A stretch of 64,000 nucleotides of DNA from Campylorhamphus procurvoides (Eukaryota > Chordata > Aves > Passeriformes > Dendrocolaptidae), in NCBI GenBank assembly GCA_013396655.1, contig WBMV01006503.1, positions 1,120,614 through 1,184,613 of the forward strand, given 5' to 3'. Below the pieces are notes generated by a model. The model saw nothing but the letters and a program-made list of their open reading frames with translations. It was not told where the DNA came from and searched no databases. Positions 13,601 through 26,500 of the stretch are shown here, in pieces. Within the stretch, counting starts at the first letter, position 1, and the number at the start of each line of letters is the position of its first letter. Both the position numbers and the translations under genes were made by a program.

Positions 13601-16600
13601 ATATACTCCTTCTGCAGTACAGGCTTTTTGAAACAAGCTTTGGCATCGTTTAACTTTTTCCCTGTGTATCTGTGTACGTCCATAACACACATCTGTGTGT
13701 GTGTCACTGCTCTCAACAAGAGATCCTCTTTCAGTAGTTCGGCAGATGTTGAATTTAGGGTGTATACATAATGTGTATGTGGGTGCATGCAAGCTCTTAA
13801 TAAAAAAGAAAAAGTGCAACTGATGGTAGTTTTTAAGACAAACAAAATTCCATGACTGTATTCTGAGGCTAAAATGTGATTAAAGAAATTCTTCACATAA
13901 GCTGAAATAGGGAAGCTTTTGGTATGCAGGATAACTTCTGCAAGTAAAGATGAAACCTATCTTCCTTTTGCAGCTAAAGATCTAGTTACTTGTGATTTGG
14001 AGTTATTTCTTCATTTTTATGTTAATCTTGTTTTACAGCTGTCTTAGACCATGGGGAAACAGCATTCTTGACTTGGCATTTTTGCAGAACTGAAATGTAT
14101 TGACATTTGTACTAAACTCAGCAGGTTATGTGCTAGACTGACTTCTGTTCAGATAGGCTAGATTTAGTGTAGAGGTTGAAGTGTACGCTAGCAAAACAAA
14201 CCAAACAAAAGGAGCTAAATCCATCAGTGGTTCAAGTACACTTTGCTGTCAAAAGATGCAGTCCTGCTCTACTAACTTGTTTTCATGTTCTTTTTTTTCC
14301 ACCTGTGCTCATGCAAGTAGTCAAAACTAGGTGACTGATAACTGTTAAAGATTTTGTTTAGGTTTGGTTTGATGTGGGTCATTTTATCTGGCTCACAAAC
14401 TATTTGGGACAGAACAAACAACGTAGGAAAAGTGGGTATGAGAATGAAGAGAGGAAGGCAAGGCTTCCTCCAGAACTGTGTTCATCACTGGTGCCAGTTT
14501 AAATTGTTTGAGAAACATAGTATACAATAGTATCTTAGAAAATTTAGTGATGCATTAAAAAATATGGGCATTTTGCTTTCAGTTGATACATGAGGTTAAG
14601 GACAATAGTGGAACTCAAGCTGTGATCAGCTGTAGGGCTCTATCCACTGTTAAGAACTACAACACACTTGAATTCAAGATGCAAAATACTCTCAAAAAAT
14701 CGGCCTGCATGAGCAAGCAGTGTGTGGACATTACATATTTTCAATTTAGTGCGGGAATTCATTCGGCATGATGTGGTAGAATGTTGTGGTAAAGCTCTGC
14801 ATAAAATTATTTTCTATATCGCGTATTTTAAGAACCATTTATGATGTTCCTTTTTCGGGTAATTTAAATCCTGGTTTGCAAATTCAAGCATTGCCTGCTA
14901 ATGGTATTGGAACAGTTGTGTATATTCCTTGATCACATTCTTTCATCTTTTGGGGTGTACTTATTGCCAAGTGGAAGGAGGTGGAAGGTATTAACTTCAA
15001 ACCTGAGACTTGGTTAGGTATATTCAGGGATTGCTCAGGGATTTAAAAAAAAACACTAAACAAACAAAAAACCCCGCTTCTTTTCCACCCCCACCCCCCT
15101 TCCATCTTTTGCTTAGTTCCTGGACTCTTTCCTGTATCAGGAATAACTGAAAACTATGAGTAGACATCTAATAGACAAGTTATGATATGACAGCTGAATG
15201 CAGAAGAGGAAAATGGAATAACAGTGGCATTATTCCAGGACTCAAGTACAGATGAATGAAGTCCAATTTTACCTGAGAAAAGGAAGGTTGTTGGGCTATC
15301 TACTCAGCTTTCTGGCCTTTATTTGTGAGAGTTGGCATTTAAACTGAAAGGTGACTCTTACCTCCACAAAGTTTGTCCTGAATGTAACTAATTCCATTTG
15401 GAATTTGACACCACACTTAAGCAGCATACTCTGGATGTGTACACAAATCACTTGGAGTGTCACTGTTGTAATGAAATTATTTTCTAAGTGTTTTTTCTTG
15501 AGTCAGTGGAGTTTTTCATGTATGAAGAAGAGATCTGCATCCATATGGATTCAGTTACCTTGAAATAGCTAGCTTGTTTCTGCACAAGGAAGAAAATGAG
15601 TGCATGCATTGGCTAAGACTGGTTCTACAGCTTGTGTTTAATGAGATGATTTATTGGTGTTTGCTGGTGTGGTGGTGCCCATTTTGCACGTGCTTTGGTT
15701 CTGTCTTTACCCTGAGTAGTCTCCTATTCCTGTAGGATGTATTTTGTTTCCTGATGTGTAACAAATTGAATCTGCTTACAAGTTCAAGATTGTAAGCAGT
15801 TGAAGTGGCCTGGCCACCTTGCTAAGGAGGGGAGGCGTGGGAGCTCCCCCTTTCTCACTTCCAAGCCCGTAGGTTGGGGGTGTTACGATTGTGTGAGCAC
15901 AAATTCTGCCTGTACATCATGTCTAGTGTGATGTGGTGTGGCAGCTTTTTGAAAACATCTGATTTCATAGGTCATAAATGCCAAAGGGTATGATTTTTAG
16001 GAACCTTGTTCTAAGGCATCAGATAGTTGGAAATCATGCACTCTTACTGTTGTTTTAGTCCCATGTCTGTGTTTCACCTCTGTGTGAATAATCACATCTG
16101 TAAGCCAGGTTGTAAAACCCTTCCCTACTCTTCCTCCTCATGTAGCCAGCCCACAAATCCTGGGGCTTTTGTTCTTCTCACCTCTGTACCTACAGCAATC
16201 TGCAGCCTTTTTCTTCCTGGACCGTCTCCTACTTTCTGCTCCCCAGGATCTGCCCTGCATCCTGCACTTCTTGTCTAAGAGGTCAGGTGTGCCTCTCCAC
16301 TGGGAATCACACCTCACCTCCCCAGCATCACAGTAATGCCCTCTTCTGAACTCCTCATGCCAGAAATAAAGAGAATATTAAAGCAGAGAGAGGAAACTGG
16401 AACAGTGCTGCAGCTTCCTTGAAACACCTGCCTGTGCATGTCATTTTCTTGAGCAATTTAACATGCCAGAGGTGTACCAAGAAAGGAGATAAATTTGAGA
16501 GCATATAGCAAATACAAGTACACCTGTGACAACCTAGGATTAGTTACATGTTCACAATATTCAGTGGAGTCTAAAAAATTCTTAGTATAGAATTTACCTT

Positions 16601-17364
16601 TGTATCACTCATTCTTATATGCATGTTTGTGTTCAGTTGACAGTGGAACTTCATGTGGTACCTTCATTTTGCAGTATTAATATTTTAGCACTACCAACAG
16701 GAATAAATCGAATGTGCATGTTATATGTTTAACAATAAACTTTGTTCAAATTACCTCAAAATTAACTTCCTAAAGTGTTTTTGAATGCTTAATAAAACAT
16801 TCAAGGAATGCTTAAATGCCTTACTTCTACTATTATAAACCTACTTCTGGGTCTTTTCTAGCCTAAATTTGAAAAGCAGTACTGAATGAAAACTACGTAA
16901 ATGTTATGAAATAAAAGTGCAGCTGAAAGCAGTGATAATGGTATAACCTCCAATGGGATTGGCTTATTGTGCTTTCTCAATCAGTGTAATTCAATCTAGC
17001 ATTTTTTAACATTGTGGGAATATATATGAACATGAAAAGTCTTGGTATAGTCAAAGGAGCATATCTAGTCTAGACCAACTTCTGCTTGAGGATTTCTTAG
17101 CTAAAAGTTTGATAGTTATCCTGTTCAGTGTTACAATTTATTATAATTTATGAATGGTTTGGAAAATTCCAGGTTATTATGGGGAAAAAGGTATTTTTGT
17201 TCTTAGTTTTTTTGTTTATGAGATTTTGAACCATCTTGGAAGTGTTTGAGGTTTCAATTTAGGAAAGTGCTATGTGTTGGAAGCTTAGTTTATTTTATCT
17301 AAATCACACAAGCCTACTTGACAAACAGATAATGAAGTACCTAATTGGTGTTTTTGTTCTTCAG

Positions 17365-17468
17365 AAATGGAGGAACAGAATGCTGGACCTGGAATTGAAG
17401 ATTTATAAAGGATTATGGGATTATACACTGAAGAGCCAGCAGGCGGAATGCCTGAGTGACTGAAGAAA
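17365..17468 (+). other. BTBD7: BTBD7 exon 2, 5' UTR portion
   Basis: The exon starts after the acceptor TTCTTCAG ending at 17364 and leads into the initiator ATG at 17469. The 104 bases contain three ATG-initiated short frames (see the uORF entry). Exon start is inferred from the splice site; a cDNA would settle it. The remainder of the 5' UTR is on exon 1, outside the window. Confidence 0.75.
17367..17463 (+). promoter_or_regulatory. BTBD7: Cluster of three uORFs ahead of BTBD7 start
   Basis: uORF-1 (17367-17408) encodes 13 residues (MEEQNAGPGIEDL). uORF-2 (17380-17463) overlaps it in another frame, encodes 27 residues beginning MLDLELKIYKGL and stops five bases before the main ATG. uORF-3 (17415-17459) encodes 14 residues beginning MGLYTEEP. 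uORF-1 has G at +4, and uORF-2 has A at -3. All three stop before 17469, so they would be expected to reduce or condition initiation at the main start. Translation is not shown by sequence alone. Confidence 0.6.
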
Positions 17469-17550
17469 ATGGGTGCTAATGCATCTAACTACCCTCACTC
17501 GTGTTCCCCAAGGGTAGGGGGAAACTCACAGGCACAACAGACATTCATAG
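17469..17550 (+). CDS. BTBD7: BTBD7 coding exon 2 (start codon; aa 1-27)
   Basis: ATG at 17469 with A at -3 and G at +4 opens a frame for 27 codons plus one base (MGANASNYPHSCSPRV then GGNSQAQQTFI), followed by donor GTAACG. It is too short to stand out as an open frame and was found by matching the known BTBD7 N-terminus. Gly2 with Ser6 fits the N-myristoylation pattern, so after Met removal the protein may carry a lipid. Together with the lysine-rich segment on the next exon this could anchor it to membranes; that is inference. Confidence 0.95.
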
Positions 17551-20500
17551 GTAACGCTTTTCAGTTATCACTTACATAAATGACTTGCTGGGTCGTGTAT
17601 GCACTGGATTTGATTTGCTTGCAGAAGTGTTGTGTAGAGTTTTTATTTTCTAGGTCACCAGTTTGAATCCATTCAAGCTCAATCGTGCATGAAATTCGGT
17701 ACTGTCCATCTGGTTGGCCTGTGTATGCAATGAGTTGATCTGCCATTTGCTAGTAAACAGTTGCCAGGTTACTTAAATAAAATAAGTGGAGGGTGTTTTA
17801 TAATTAAACCATGCATGCTAGTTTTCCCAGTTCAAGAGCAGTTGCTTTCTGTTACCATTTTCTGCTCCTCTTCCTCTGATTTTCTGTGAAACTCTGTTAA
17901 AGCATATAAAACTCTTGATCATCAGTATTTGTTGTAGTATTGGCATTGTGTCCAAGTGAATTACTTCCTTATTGCTTGAAGGGATGTCTCTGATAATAAA
18001 CCTGTTAAAGTAACAAACAGTCTTGAAGACAGCTTTTCCTCCTTTTCCTGTGCTTTTAAAAGGGGAATGGGGATACTTATTGTCCTAACAGTGTTATTTA
18101 CAAGCAAGAACCTTGCTTAACTAGTAACATGAGCTGAAGCGCCCTTAAGAAATTATTTTCTTCTTCTAGTTATAACTGGGGCAGGCATTACCTTTATGTG
18201 TTTTCCAGTCTAGTGCAAAAAGACCTCAGAGGAGATCTAAGCACTGTCACACTATAAATAATAAATAGTTATGTTATGAATCTAAAAGAAGGCAGTATTT
18301 GAGAAGATAAATATTCCTCAAAAGAAACCCCCAATGCTGACAGCCTGAAGAATGATCTTGGCAGTAAATAACATCAATAGTTTATAAATGCTTTCTCCTT
18401 TATGCCTCAGCTTGCAACACTGAATAAGTAGTTCTTGATATTCAGTGTTACTTCTGTTTTAATCACCATTGAAAGCACAGTGATATCTTTAGCAGAGGAA
18501 AAACTGGCTTGCTTTGTAAATTTCTCTTTTGTCTCAGCTTTTGTGGCACTCCTTATTTAGATCTGTGTAGAGGACAGGCCACAAATTGTCAGATTTAAGG
18601 ACCCATGCTCTGGGAAAACAGTCCAAGTGTGCTGTCACAGCATGTCAGGGAAGAACTTTTGGTACTGACATGATGGATATCTGTGCTGCAAAGTTCCCCT
18701 TAAGGGTTTACATATTTTCATTGTATCATAGCTAGCAATAATAAAAGGTTTGCCCCAGTTTACATATATCCTTTCTAAAAATCACAGCTAAAATATTTTT
18801 ATTATATGTCTTGGTGTTTTTTAATCTCTCACTATATTGAGTGAAGAGAAACCCTTACAGGCCAGGAAACAGACAGATCTGCATGCTGAAACACCTTTCG
18901 AGCAGATTTGAAGAGGAAAGATTTCCAAAGGCTTCATTAAATTCCCCAGAAACTTTCTACATGGTATGTGGAAAGTTTAGTTGACACTCTCCATTATTAA
19001 ACTCAAAATAGAAACCCATTAGGTAATAACGTCACAATAAATTTACTGACCCACATTTCCTGTGGAAAACTGTGGTTGAGACTCTTTCTGAGGAAGGCCT
19101 AAAAGCATGTTCTTGTCTCATCTTAGGCAAGGCAGATGAGTGGTCTGGGTGAAATTCTTGCTGAAATCTCGTGATATTATGGGGTTCCATGAGTGTGCTA
19201 CCTACATCACACATGTACATCTCTTCTTTTTGCTTTGACACTTGGGTCTTTCTCACTTTCATTTTTGCTTGGATGATTGGTTTGTGTAGCTGTCTGTAGA
19301 AAATAGGTGTCTCCTAAAATTGATAGCTGAGGTTTTCGTCACTTGTCAGAATAATGATCTATAATGTTATATCAACTTTTGCACAACTGGGGTTCTTGGT
19401 TTTGTGTTTTTTTATCATATTATGGGGTGTTTTTTATGTAGATGGCATGAGAGCTATTTACTGTCCCAAGGTAAAACTGCAGGATAATTACAACAGCTGC
19501 TATATCATATGTGCTAGTTGCCTTAGTCCTTGAAACTGGATTTAGGCCTATGGGTTTGCTTTAAACATGCTGCTTTACCATTAAAGCACTGCACCATATT
19601 ACACTGTAAATGTAGGATGAATGCTAAAAGCTGAGAAATGATCTGGCAAAGCACAATAGTTTCATAGTATGAGCTCTTATTGTTAGTTGACTTCCTGCTG
19701 AACTTGCTTGCAGTTTATGAAGAGAAGATAAATCAGTAAAAATCGTGTTGTGCACTTACTGTAAAAAAAGTACTGTTTTAGCAAAAGCTTAACCAGTCGT
19801 TCCTTGCTGTTTTGTCTACAGCATTAAGGAGGAGGATTTCACACCATTTTCTAGGGTGGTACATCTGTTCAAGATGTTTGTGTTTAAATAGAGCTCCATA
19901 ATTAGGTTTTAAAATGAATGGGAATGCAAAGGACTAAACAGATCCCATTTTTCATTGTCAAGTGCTCAAGCACTAGTTTCTCTTGGTCGTCATCTGTTTC
20001 TGTAAATATTTACCTGTTCAAAGGTAGGTATGGTCTGGGGGCATGAAGTAGCTATTTCTTTTGAACAACATTTAATAGTTTGGTGCCTTTTAGTGTAGAA
20101 GTGGGGAAGAATTTTTTTTCTGCTGCTTCTAATGTTGCTGCCTAATGAAGGAATACAGACAGGTCCAAAAGGTTCTCTTCCAGATTCTTTCTTTGAGGAA
20201 TATGGAGCCGCCAGTTGTGAACCCAGAGAGGCTGTGCTGGAATGTCTCTCCTTCTGCCTTGACAAAGCAGTTGGGGTGGTGGTGCTTTTGTGGCAGTGTT
20301 TTATGTATTTGTAAGGGTTAATAGCACTGTTTGCAGTACTTCCAAAGCTAAATCTGGTAAGTAGCTCAGGGTTCACAAAGGTTTGAATGGTGTCTTAGTA
20401 TTTTATGGTGATTCATGTGCAAGTAATACCTCATGGCAGCCTTCAGGGAAGAAATTGAAACTTGCGGTGCCCTAGTTTTCCTTTAGTAGAATGTAAGAGA

Positions 20501-23500
20501 ATGTTCTGCATACTCAAATTTGCCATTTGAATCCAAAATACTTCAAATAGAATTGAGCTGGCATTTTCTCTTGGAGCAGAATGTGTCATTATAGAGTGAC
20601 CAAAGCGTAGTTATACTTTTATTGTGAAATGCAATTGAAACTCTTTAAATGAAGCAGAGATTCTAGACTTGTCTCTATCAGCAGGAGGCTGAATCTCTGC
20701 TTTTCCATTGTCATATCCAGTATAGCATGTGGAAGGAATTTTTATGGTGAATTTTGCAGCACAACTTCTTTGTTGAAGTTGTCTTGAGCTGGCTGCTGTT
20801 CTTTTCATTTAAATGGGTATTTTTTCACATCTTGTAACTTCAATATGATTACTAACATATTGCATGATCAAGCAAATTTTAATGTAGCTTAGATGTCTTT
20901 CCTCAAATAAAGCAAAGGTTATTCCCAAAGTTTTTGCTGCTAGATGAATTATGTAACTGCTGTGTTGCATGGTTTGTAGGAGTTTTAATTAGCTTGGCAT
21001 AAAAGCCACTGTATGATTTTACTTAGAGTTGTTGAGGCTTAAACAATAAAACAATTTACAGAAATCTTAGGTTACTGCAGTTGCCATGCTCTCAAGTGCA
21101 ACTTTGAATTACTCTGCTGTCTTTCAAAGATCAAGAAATATTTATTTGAAATAAGATGGTAACTGAAGGCACAGTGTTTTGACAGGCTGGCCCACAACAT
21201 CACTGTCAAAGTAGCGTAACAAAACAGCATCACAGCGAATCTGTCTGAAAGAACTGGAACTGTGAGAGTGCAATGAAAGAACAAGTTGTAAAAGGCCCCA
21301 AACACTCAGTGTTCGATGTGCTTTGAGCTTAAAAAGTGGGGTTTTTTTAAAGAAAAAAAAGCAACAAGTAGTGAAGTTGCACAAGTGTACTAATGGCAAT
21401 ATGTTAACTATTCCTGACAAAAAATGGACAAATATTGTTTCAGATGAACATATGATTCTTACTGAGCTATGTGCCATTTGCAAATGTTTTCTTCTCATTT
21501 CTTCTTTGGTCCATAAGTAGGAGTTGGGTTTGTGTGCTTTCTTCCTTTGTTGCCATGTCTGAGGTTCTTCATCACCTGGCTTTAAATGTAGAGTTCTGTA
21601 AATAAACTTAAATTAGAAAATAACCCTTAAAAAGCAGTAGGACTCTCACATTAAAACTGGTTTTAATTACTCTTTTTACTAAAACATTGCTTTGGTTTTC
21701 CATTACTTGCAGAAATGCAGGTTCTAATTACTTTTTTTTGTACTAAATTGCTGTCAGTGTTAGTGTATGTGTAGCTATGATCAAACTGACAATCAGCAAA
21801 GGCTGCTTTAGCAGAACACATTAGGTATGTAACACATAATGTTGAAGGGAATCCATTTTCTTTTGTTTCATTACATGTTTCATTCATAGCATAACTTTCC
21901 TGTAAATGATTTTTGAGGAGAAAAAATAATTATGTGTATACTTTAATTGTATAATGCCCTCTTCAAATGGAAACTTCAATAATGCAATAAAACTTCCATT
22001 CTCCATGTTCTTTTTGGTGGTGCATATGCACAAATTAGCATTTGTAGTGGAAAAGAACCCATTTTATGTGTTTGACTTTGGCATTAGATTATCATATGAC
22101 AGGATTTTTATTTTTTTGTTAAATTTGCACTGAAAATAATTAATTTTCTCGATTTCCCTGAATGTTTTCATACGGTGTTCTTTCTTTTCTCCTTGTGACT
22201 GCAACTATCTGATGCCAGCTGTGCTTTTATTGTTGAAATGACACTTAATCCCAGAACAGGATTTGAAAAAGCCTTTGAAGGAGAGGCTTGTTTCTATTTC
22301 ACTGAGATCATACAAGTCTTAAAAGATGCTTTTAACATTACAACCACAGTCTGACCAAACCAACCAAAAAAACCCTCCACCTGACCTCAAAGACCAGCAA
22401 GCTATAGACTTTGTAGATGGGGAAAAAACATTTTGTTCTTAATGACCAAAAAAGGCTTCAGTCAGGTTTTCAACTTGTCTAATTATCTGATGGGAGGAGA
22501 AGGAAAAACTGTGTTACTTGCAGAGACATTGATGAGTATTTTGGTGTTCTGGACCTTCCTTTTAAATTTAAAGCATAAATGTGTTCAATTTTCCTTTTTT
22601 GCTTTCAGGGACATCATCCTATTCTCATCAAGGTTATGGCTGTGAATCAAAGCTGTACAGCCTTGACCATGGCCATGAGAAGCCTCAAGACAAGAAAAAG
22701 AAAACCTCTGGCCTTGCCACCCTCAAAAAGAAATTCATTAAGCGTCGGAAATCTAGCCGGTCTGCTGATCACGCCAAGCAGATGCGTGAGCTCCTCTCGG
22801 GCTGGGATGTCAGAGACGTTAATGCATTAGTAGAAGAATACGAAGGAACATCAGCCTTAAAGGAACTTTATCTACAAGCTAATTTGGCAAGACCAGAAGC
22901 CAGGACGCTACAAAAAGACATGGCTGAACTTTATCAATACAAATACTGTACTGATGTAGACTTAATATTTCAAGAAACTTGTTTTCCTGTGCATCGTGCG
23001 ATATTGGCGGCAAGGTGTCCATTCTTTAAGACGCTGCTTTCTTCCTCACCAGAGTATGGGGCAGAAATAATAATGGATATTAACACAGCAGGCATAGATA
23101 TGCCTATGTTTTCTGCTTTGTTACACTACCTTTATACGGGCGAGTTTGGAATGGAGGATTCAAGATTCCAAAATGTTGATATTCTTGTTCAGCTTAGTGA
23201 AGAATTTGGAACACCAAATTCCTTAGATGTTGACATGCGCGCACTGTTTGATTATATGTGCTACTATGATGTGGTTCTTAGCTTTTCATCCAACTCTGAC
23301 TTAGTTGAAACTTTTGGTGGAAGTCAGAACTGTCTAGATGAAGAGCTCAGAGCTCACAAAGCTATTATTTCATCACGATCTCCATTTTTTCGTCACTTGC
23401 TGCAGAGGAGGATACAAACTGGTGAAGAAATCACAGACCGAACTCTACGAACTCCAACCAGAATCATATTGGATGAATCAATCATACCAAAAAAATATGC

Positions 23501-26500
23501 TAAGGTCATTTTGAACTGTATGTATACAGATGTGGTGGACCTCTCAGTTTTGCACTCCAGCCCTTCAGTGGGCAGTTTAAGCGAAGTTCAGGCTCTTGTA
23601 GCAGGAAAACTAAACATGACTAGGGCTGAAGAAGCTATGGAGCTTTATCACATAGCATTGTTCTTGGAGTTTAACATGCTTGCACAAGGTATGTAATATG
23701 GTCCTTGCTATAGAACATATGACCTTACTAGAACAATTTTTTGTTATTTTGCAGTATAATTATGCTTATTGTCAGCTATCAGTGGCTGACAGTTATTTTA
23801 GAAAAGCAATTTGTTTTCTGTCTCTTGTCAATAATGCATCTGTTTTCCAGGGATGGAAGAAATGCCATGTAAGAGCTTCTAGTTGTGTGACACATTGTTG
23901 AAGCATGCTATTTGTGTCAAATATGTATAATTGATCTTGATATATGATCCTTACCTACTTTCTGTAATCCATTTATTGGGTGTAAACTACAGAGATAGGA
24001 TATTTATTGGAAATATTTAGACTCATTAGAAATTGTCCCAATATGTTAACAAGGCTGTAAACTTGAATGATGATTTCTCTAGTTTATGTCAAAGGGGATA
24101 CAGCAACCCTTCAATCTTGCTGTTGGAAGTTAAGTTTAAACAGCTTCATTACACTATCCCAGGTCTTTAATTTCTGCTTCTCTGTGTACTGAAGGCAGGG
24201 ACAGTCAGTATTTTCAGACATAAAGTTTAGAGTGTTTTACTACTTTAACGTATGAATGATCCTCAAGAATAATGGATCACATACAAGTTCCTCCACATGA
24301 GGGCTGGCCAGAGTTGTTGCAATCTCTGAGGTGTCAGAGCACTGATTGGTCTACTAATGGTACCTCTTGTGGTGGCAAGAGCTTTACCTGCAATTTCATC
24401 AGTCAGTGTTTGAACTATTTAGTAGCCATATTGTACATAATATGGTATGGGAATTGCTTCATGCCTTGCTGGGAGAAATGAGAATTTTACTTTTGAGCTA
24501 AGAAAAGGAGAATGGAACTCACTGATACATCAGCAACATGATTTGTTTAAGCTTGTTTAATTTTTTTTAACAAAAGTAACTTTTTAGAATAGATCTGTAC
24601 ATCTGTAATTTTTAGTTGTCAAATTAAGTTTGACAAGATTGAAACCTTATAAACTATTAAGTAGATTTTGGTAAAATAGGAAACTTCTTAAGGAGTAGAC
24701 AGAAAGAGCAGCTATAAGCACTGTGGAAAGAGATGGTTTCTCCTAATAGTTACTTGAGAGTGAGAGTGATAAATATATGGGAAACTAATAAAACTGCTGT
24801 AGCTCATGCAGAGCTTGGCATTAGGAAGCTGATTTTTAGACTATGCTGACAGTTGAAATAATTGTATTGCAATAAAATTGGCAGAAATCGAAGGTGACAT
24901 GTTTTCTGAGGTAACCCACTACAGGATGAGATTGAGTTGTTCTTAGGTTCAGAATCATTGAGTCACAGAGCAACCTAGGTTGGAAGGGTCCTCAGAAGAT
25001 CTTGCCCAACCTCTTGTGAGAAAGGGAGCCTAGGTGAGATTATCTAACATTTTGTCCAATCACATCTTGAAAAGCTCCAGTGACATAGACTACACTGTGT
25101 CCCTGGGGAGGTTATTCCAGTGAATGATTGTTCTCATTGCAAAAAACGCCTTGTATGGAGATGTCTCTCAGTGCATCTTGTACCTGTTGCCTCTTGTTCC
25201 CTTCATGTGGCTCTTTGTGAAGAGAGAACCTCTGTCTTCTTAATACCTGCCCTGTAGTCGCTAAAGGTATTGGAATACTGTGATAAGGTCCCTTTGAGCA
25301 TTCTCCAGGGAGAAAAGACCTAACTTCTTCACTCTTTCCTCATAGGCTGAGTTCTCCAGCACTTGGATCATCCTCGTAGCACTGCTTTGGACCCTCTCTG
25401 GGTTCTCAGATTGAAAACCTGTACTGGAGCAACTGTGATCTGGAGGTGCTCTGATGAGTGTCAGTTATATCAAAGCAGATAAGCAATGACAGAGAATGTT
25501 GATGAGCAACTTAGGTAAACTTATAGATAGAAAAATGCTGAAAAACAGAGATGATGTTTTATTTGATGCTGAGTTTCCTTATTTCTGCTCACTTTAAGTT
25601 GAGCATGCTTGGATTGGCATGTCCTAAACCAGCACTCTTTTCAGTAATGCACTACAGAATGGTGCTGCTCTGGAATATATATTGTATGAGTCAGTGGTAA
25701 CAAGATCTGAACTTTTCCCTGGAGATTTTCCCCCAGCACTGCCTCGAGGAGAGTAAAAAAGAGGGGCAGCAGCAGGAGCTGCTTTGGGCTTGCAGCACCT
25801 CAGCAGCACACTTGGGTGGCTGGAACCAGTGAGTGCAGCAGAGCAGCCTCAGTCTTGCTGACCCTCTGAGTGAACCAGAGCGTAGTGTTTTGGGAGTGGT
25901 CACTGGGAGGAGGTAGAGGAACGTGGTGACCTACAAAGGTATTCTTCTTTCCCTAGGAAGTCTCTTTCTGACTGCGAAAGTGGTGAGGTTGAGGAGTGGG
26001 GCATTTGTTACACTAGGGGAGAAACGCAGTGAAGTTAAGCGTGTTGAAATCTATTATGTTATCTAATACTAGTAAATATAAATGTGGCACCCCTTCAGAT
26101 ACTGAAATTCTAGACATTAACTTGAACTAATTAGGGTTTTACAAATTGGTGCTGCATTCCCTAGCTACAGGAGAAAGTAGTAAGCACCCTGTGGAAGATC
26201 TCTATATGCCAGTAAAGCCAGAATTTAATAGTTTCATACTTAATTTGCAGAGTTCATGTTTAGGTCATTGGTACTGTGCAGACACGGAAGAATTGTTCTG
26301 GTATAATCTCATTATCAAAATTAAAAGGAAGTGAATTTGATCAGGGAAAACTATATGCCTGCACTTGAATGAGATCACTTAACAAAGTATGTGCACCATT
26401 CGTGTTTCTGCACTTAACTGTAGCACTGATTATAATACTTAACATGGGGTGGATGAGAGATCTTTGTTTCAGTAGTATCCCTCCCTTTCCCTGATTCCAT

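Larger units (their letters stand above)
1..17364 (+). other. BTBD7: BTBD7 intron 1 (3' part)
   Basis: This AT-rich stretch precedes the exon carrying the BTBD7 start codon and ends in a good acceptor (TTTTTGTTCTTCAG at 17351-17364). I infer that it is the downstream part of intron 1, because no CpG island or recognisable first exon is present. Open frames here are short (113 codons at most), start and stop at random and match no protein I know. Apart from a hairpin, a solo LTR and its flanking repeats near the left edge, I see only unique non-coding DNA. Two polyadenylation-like AATAAA hexamers (8590-8595 and 10183-10188) follow stretches that could be decayed retroelement or transcript ends. 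Confidence 0.7.
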
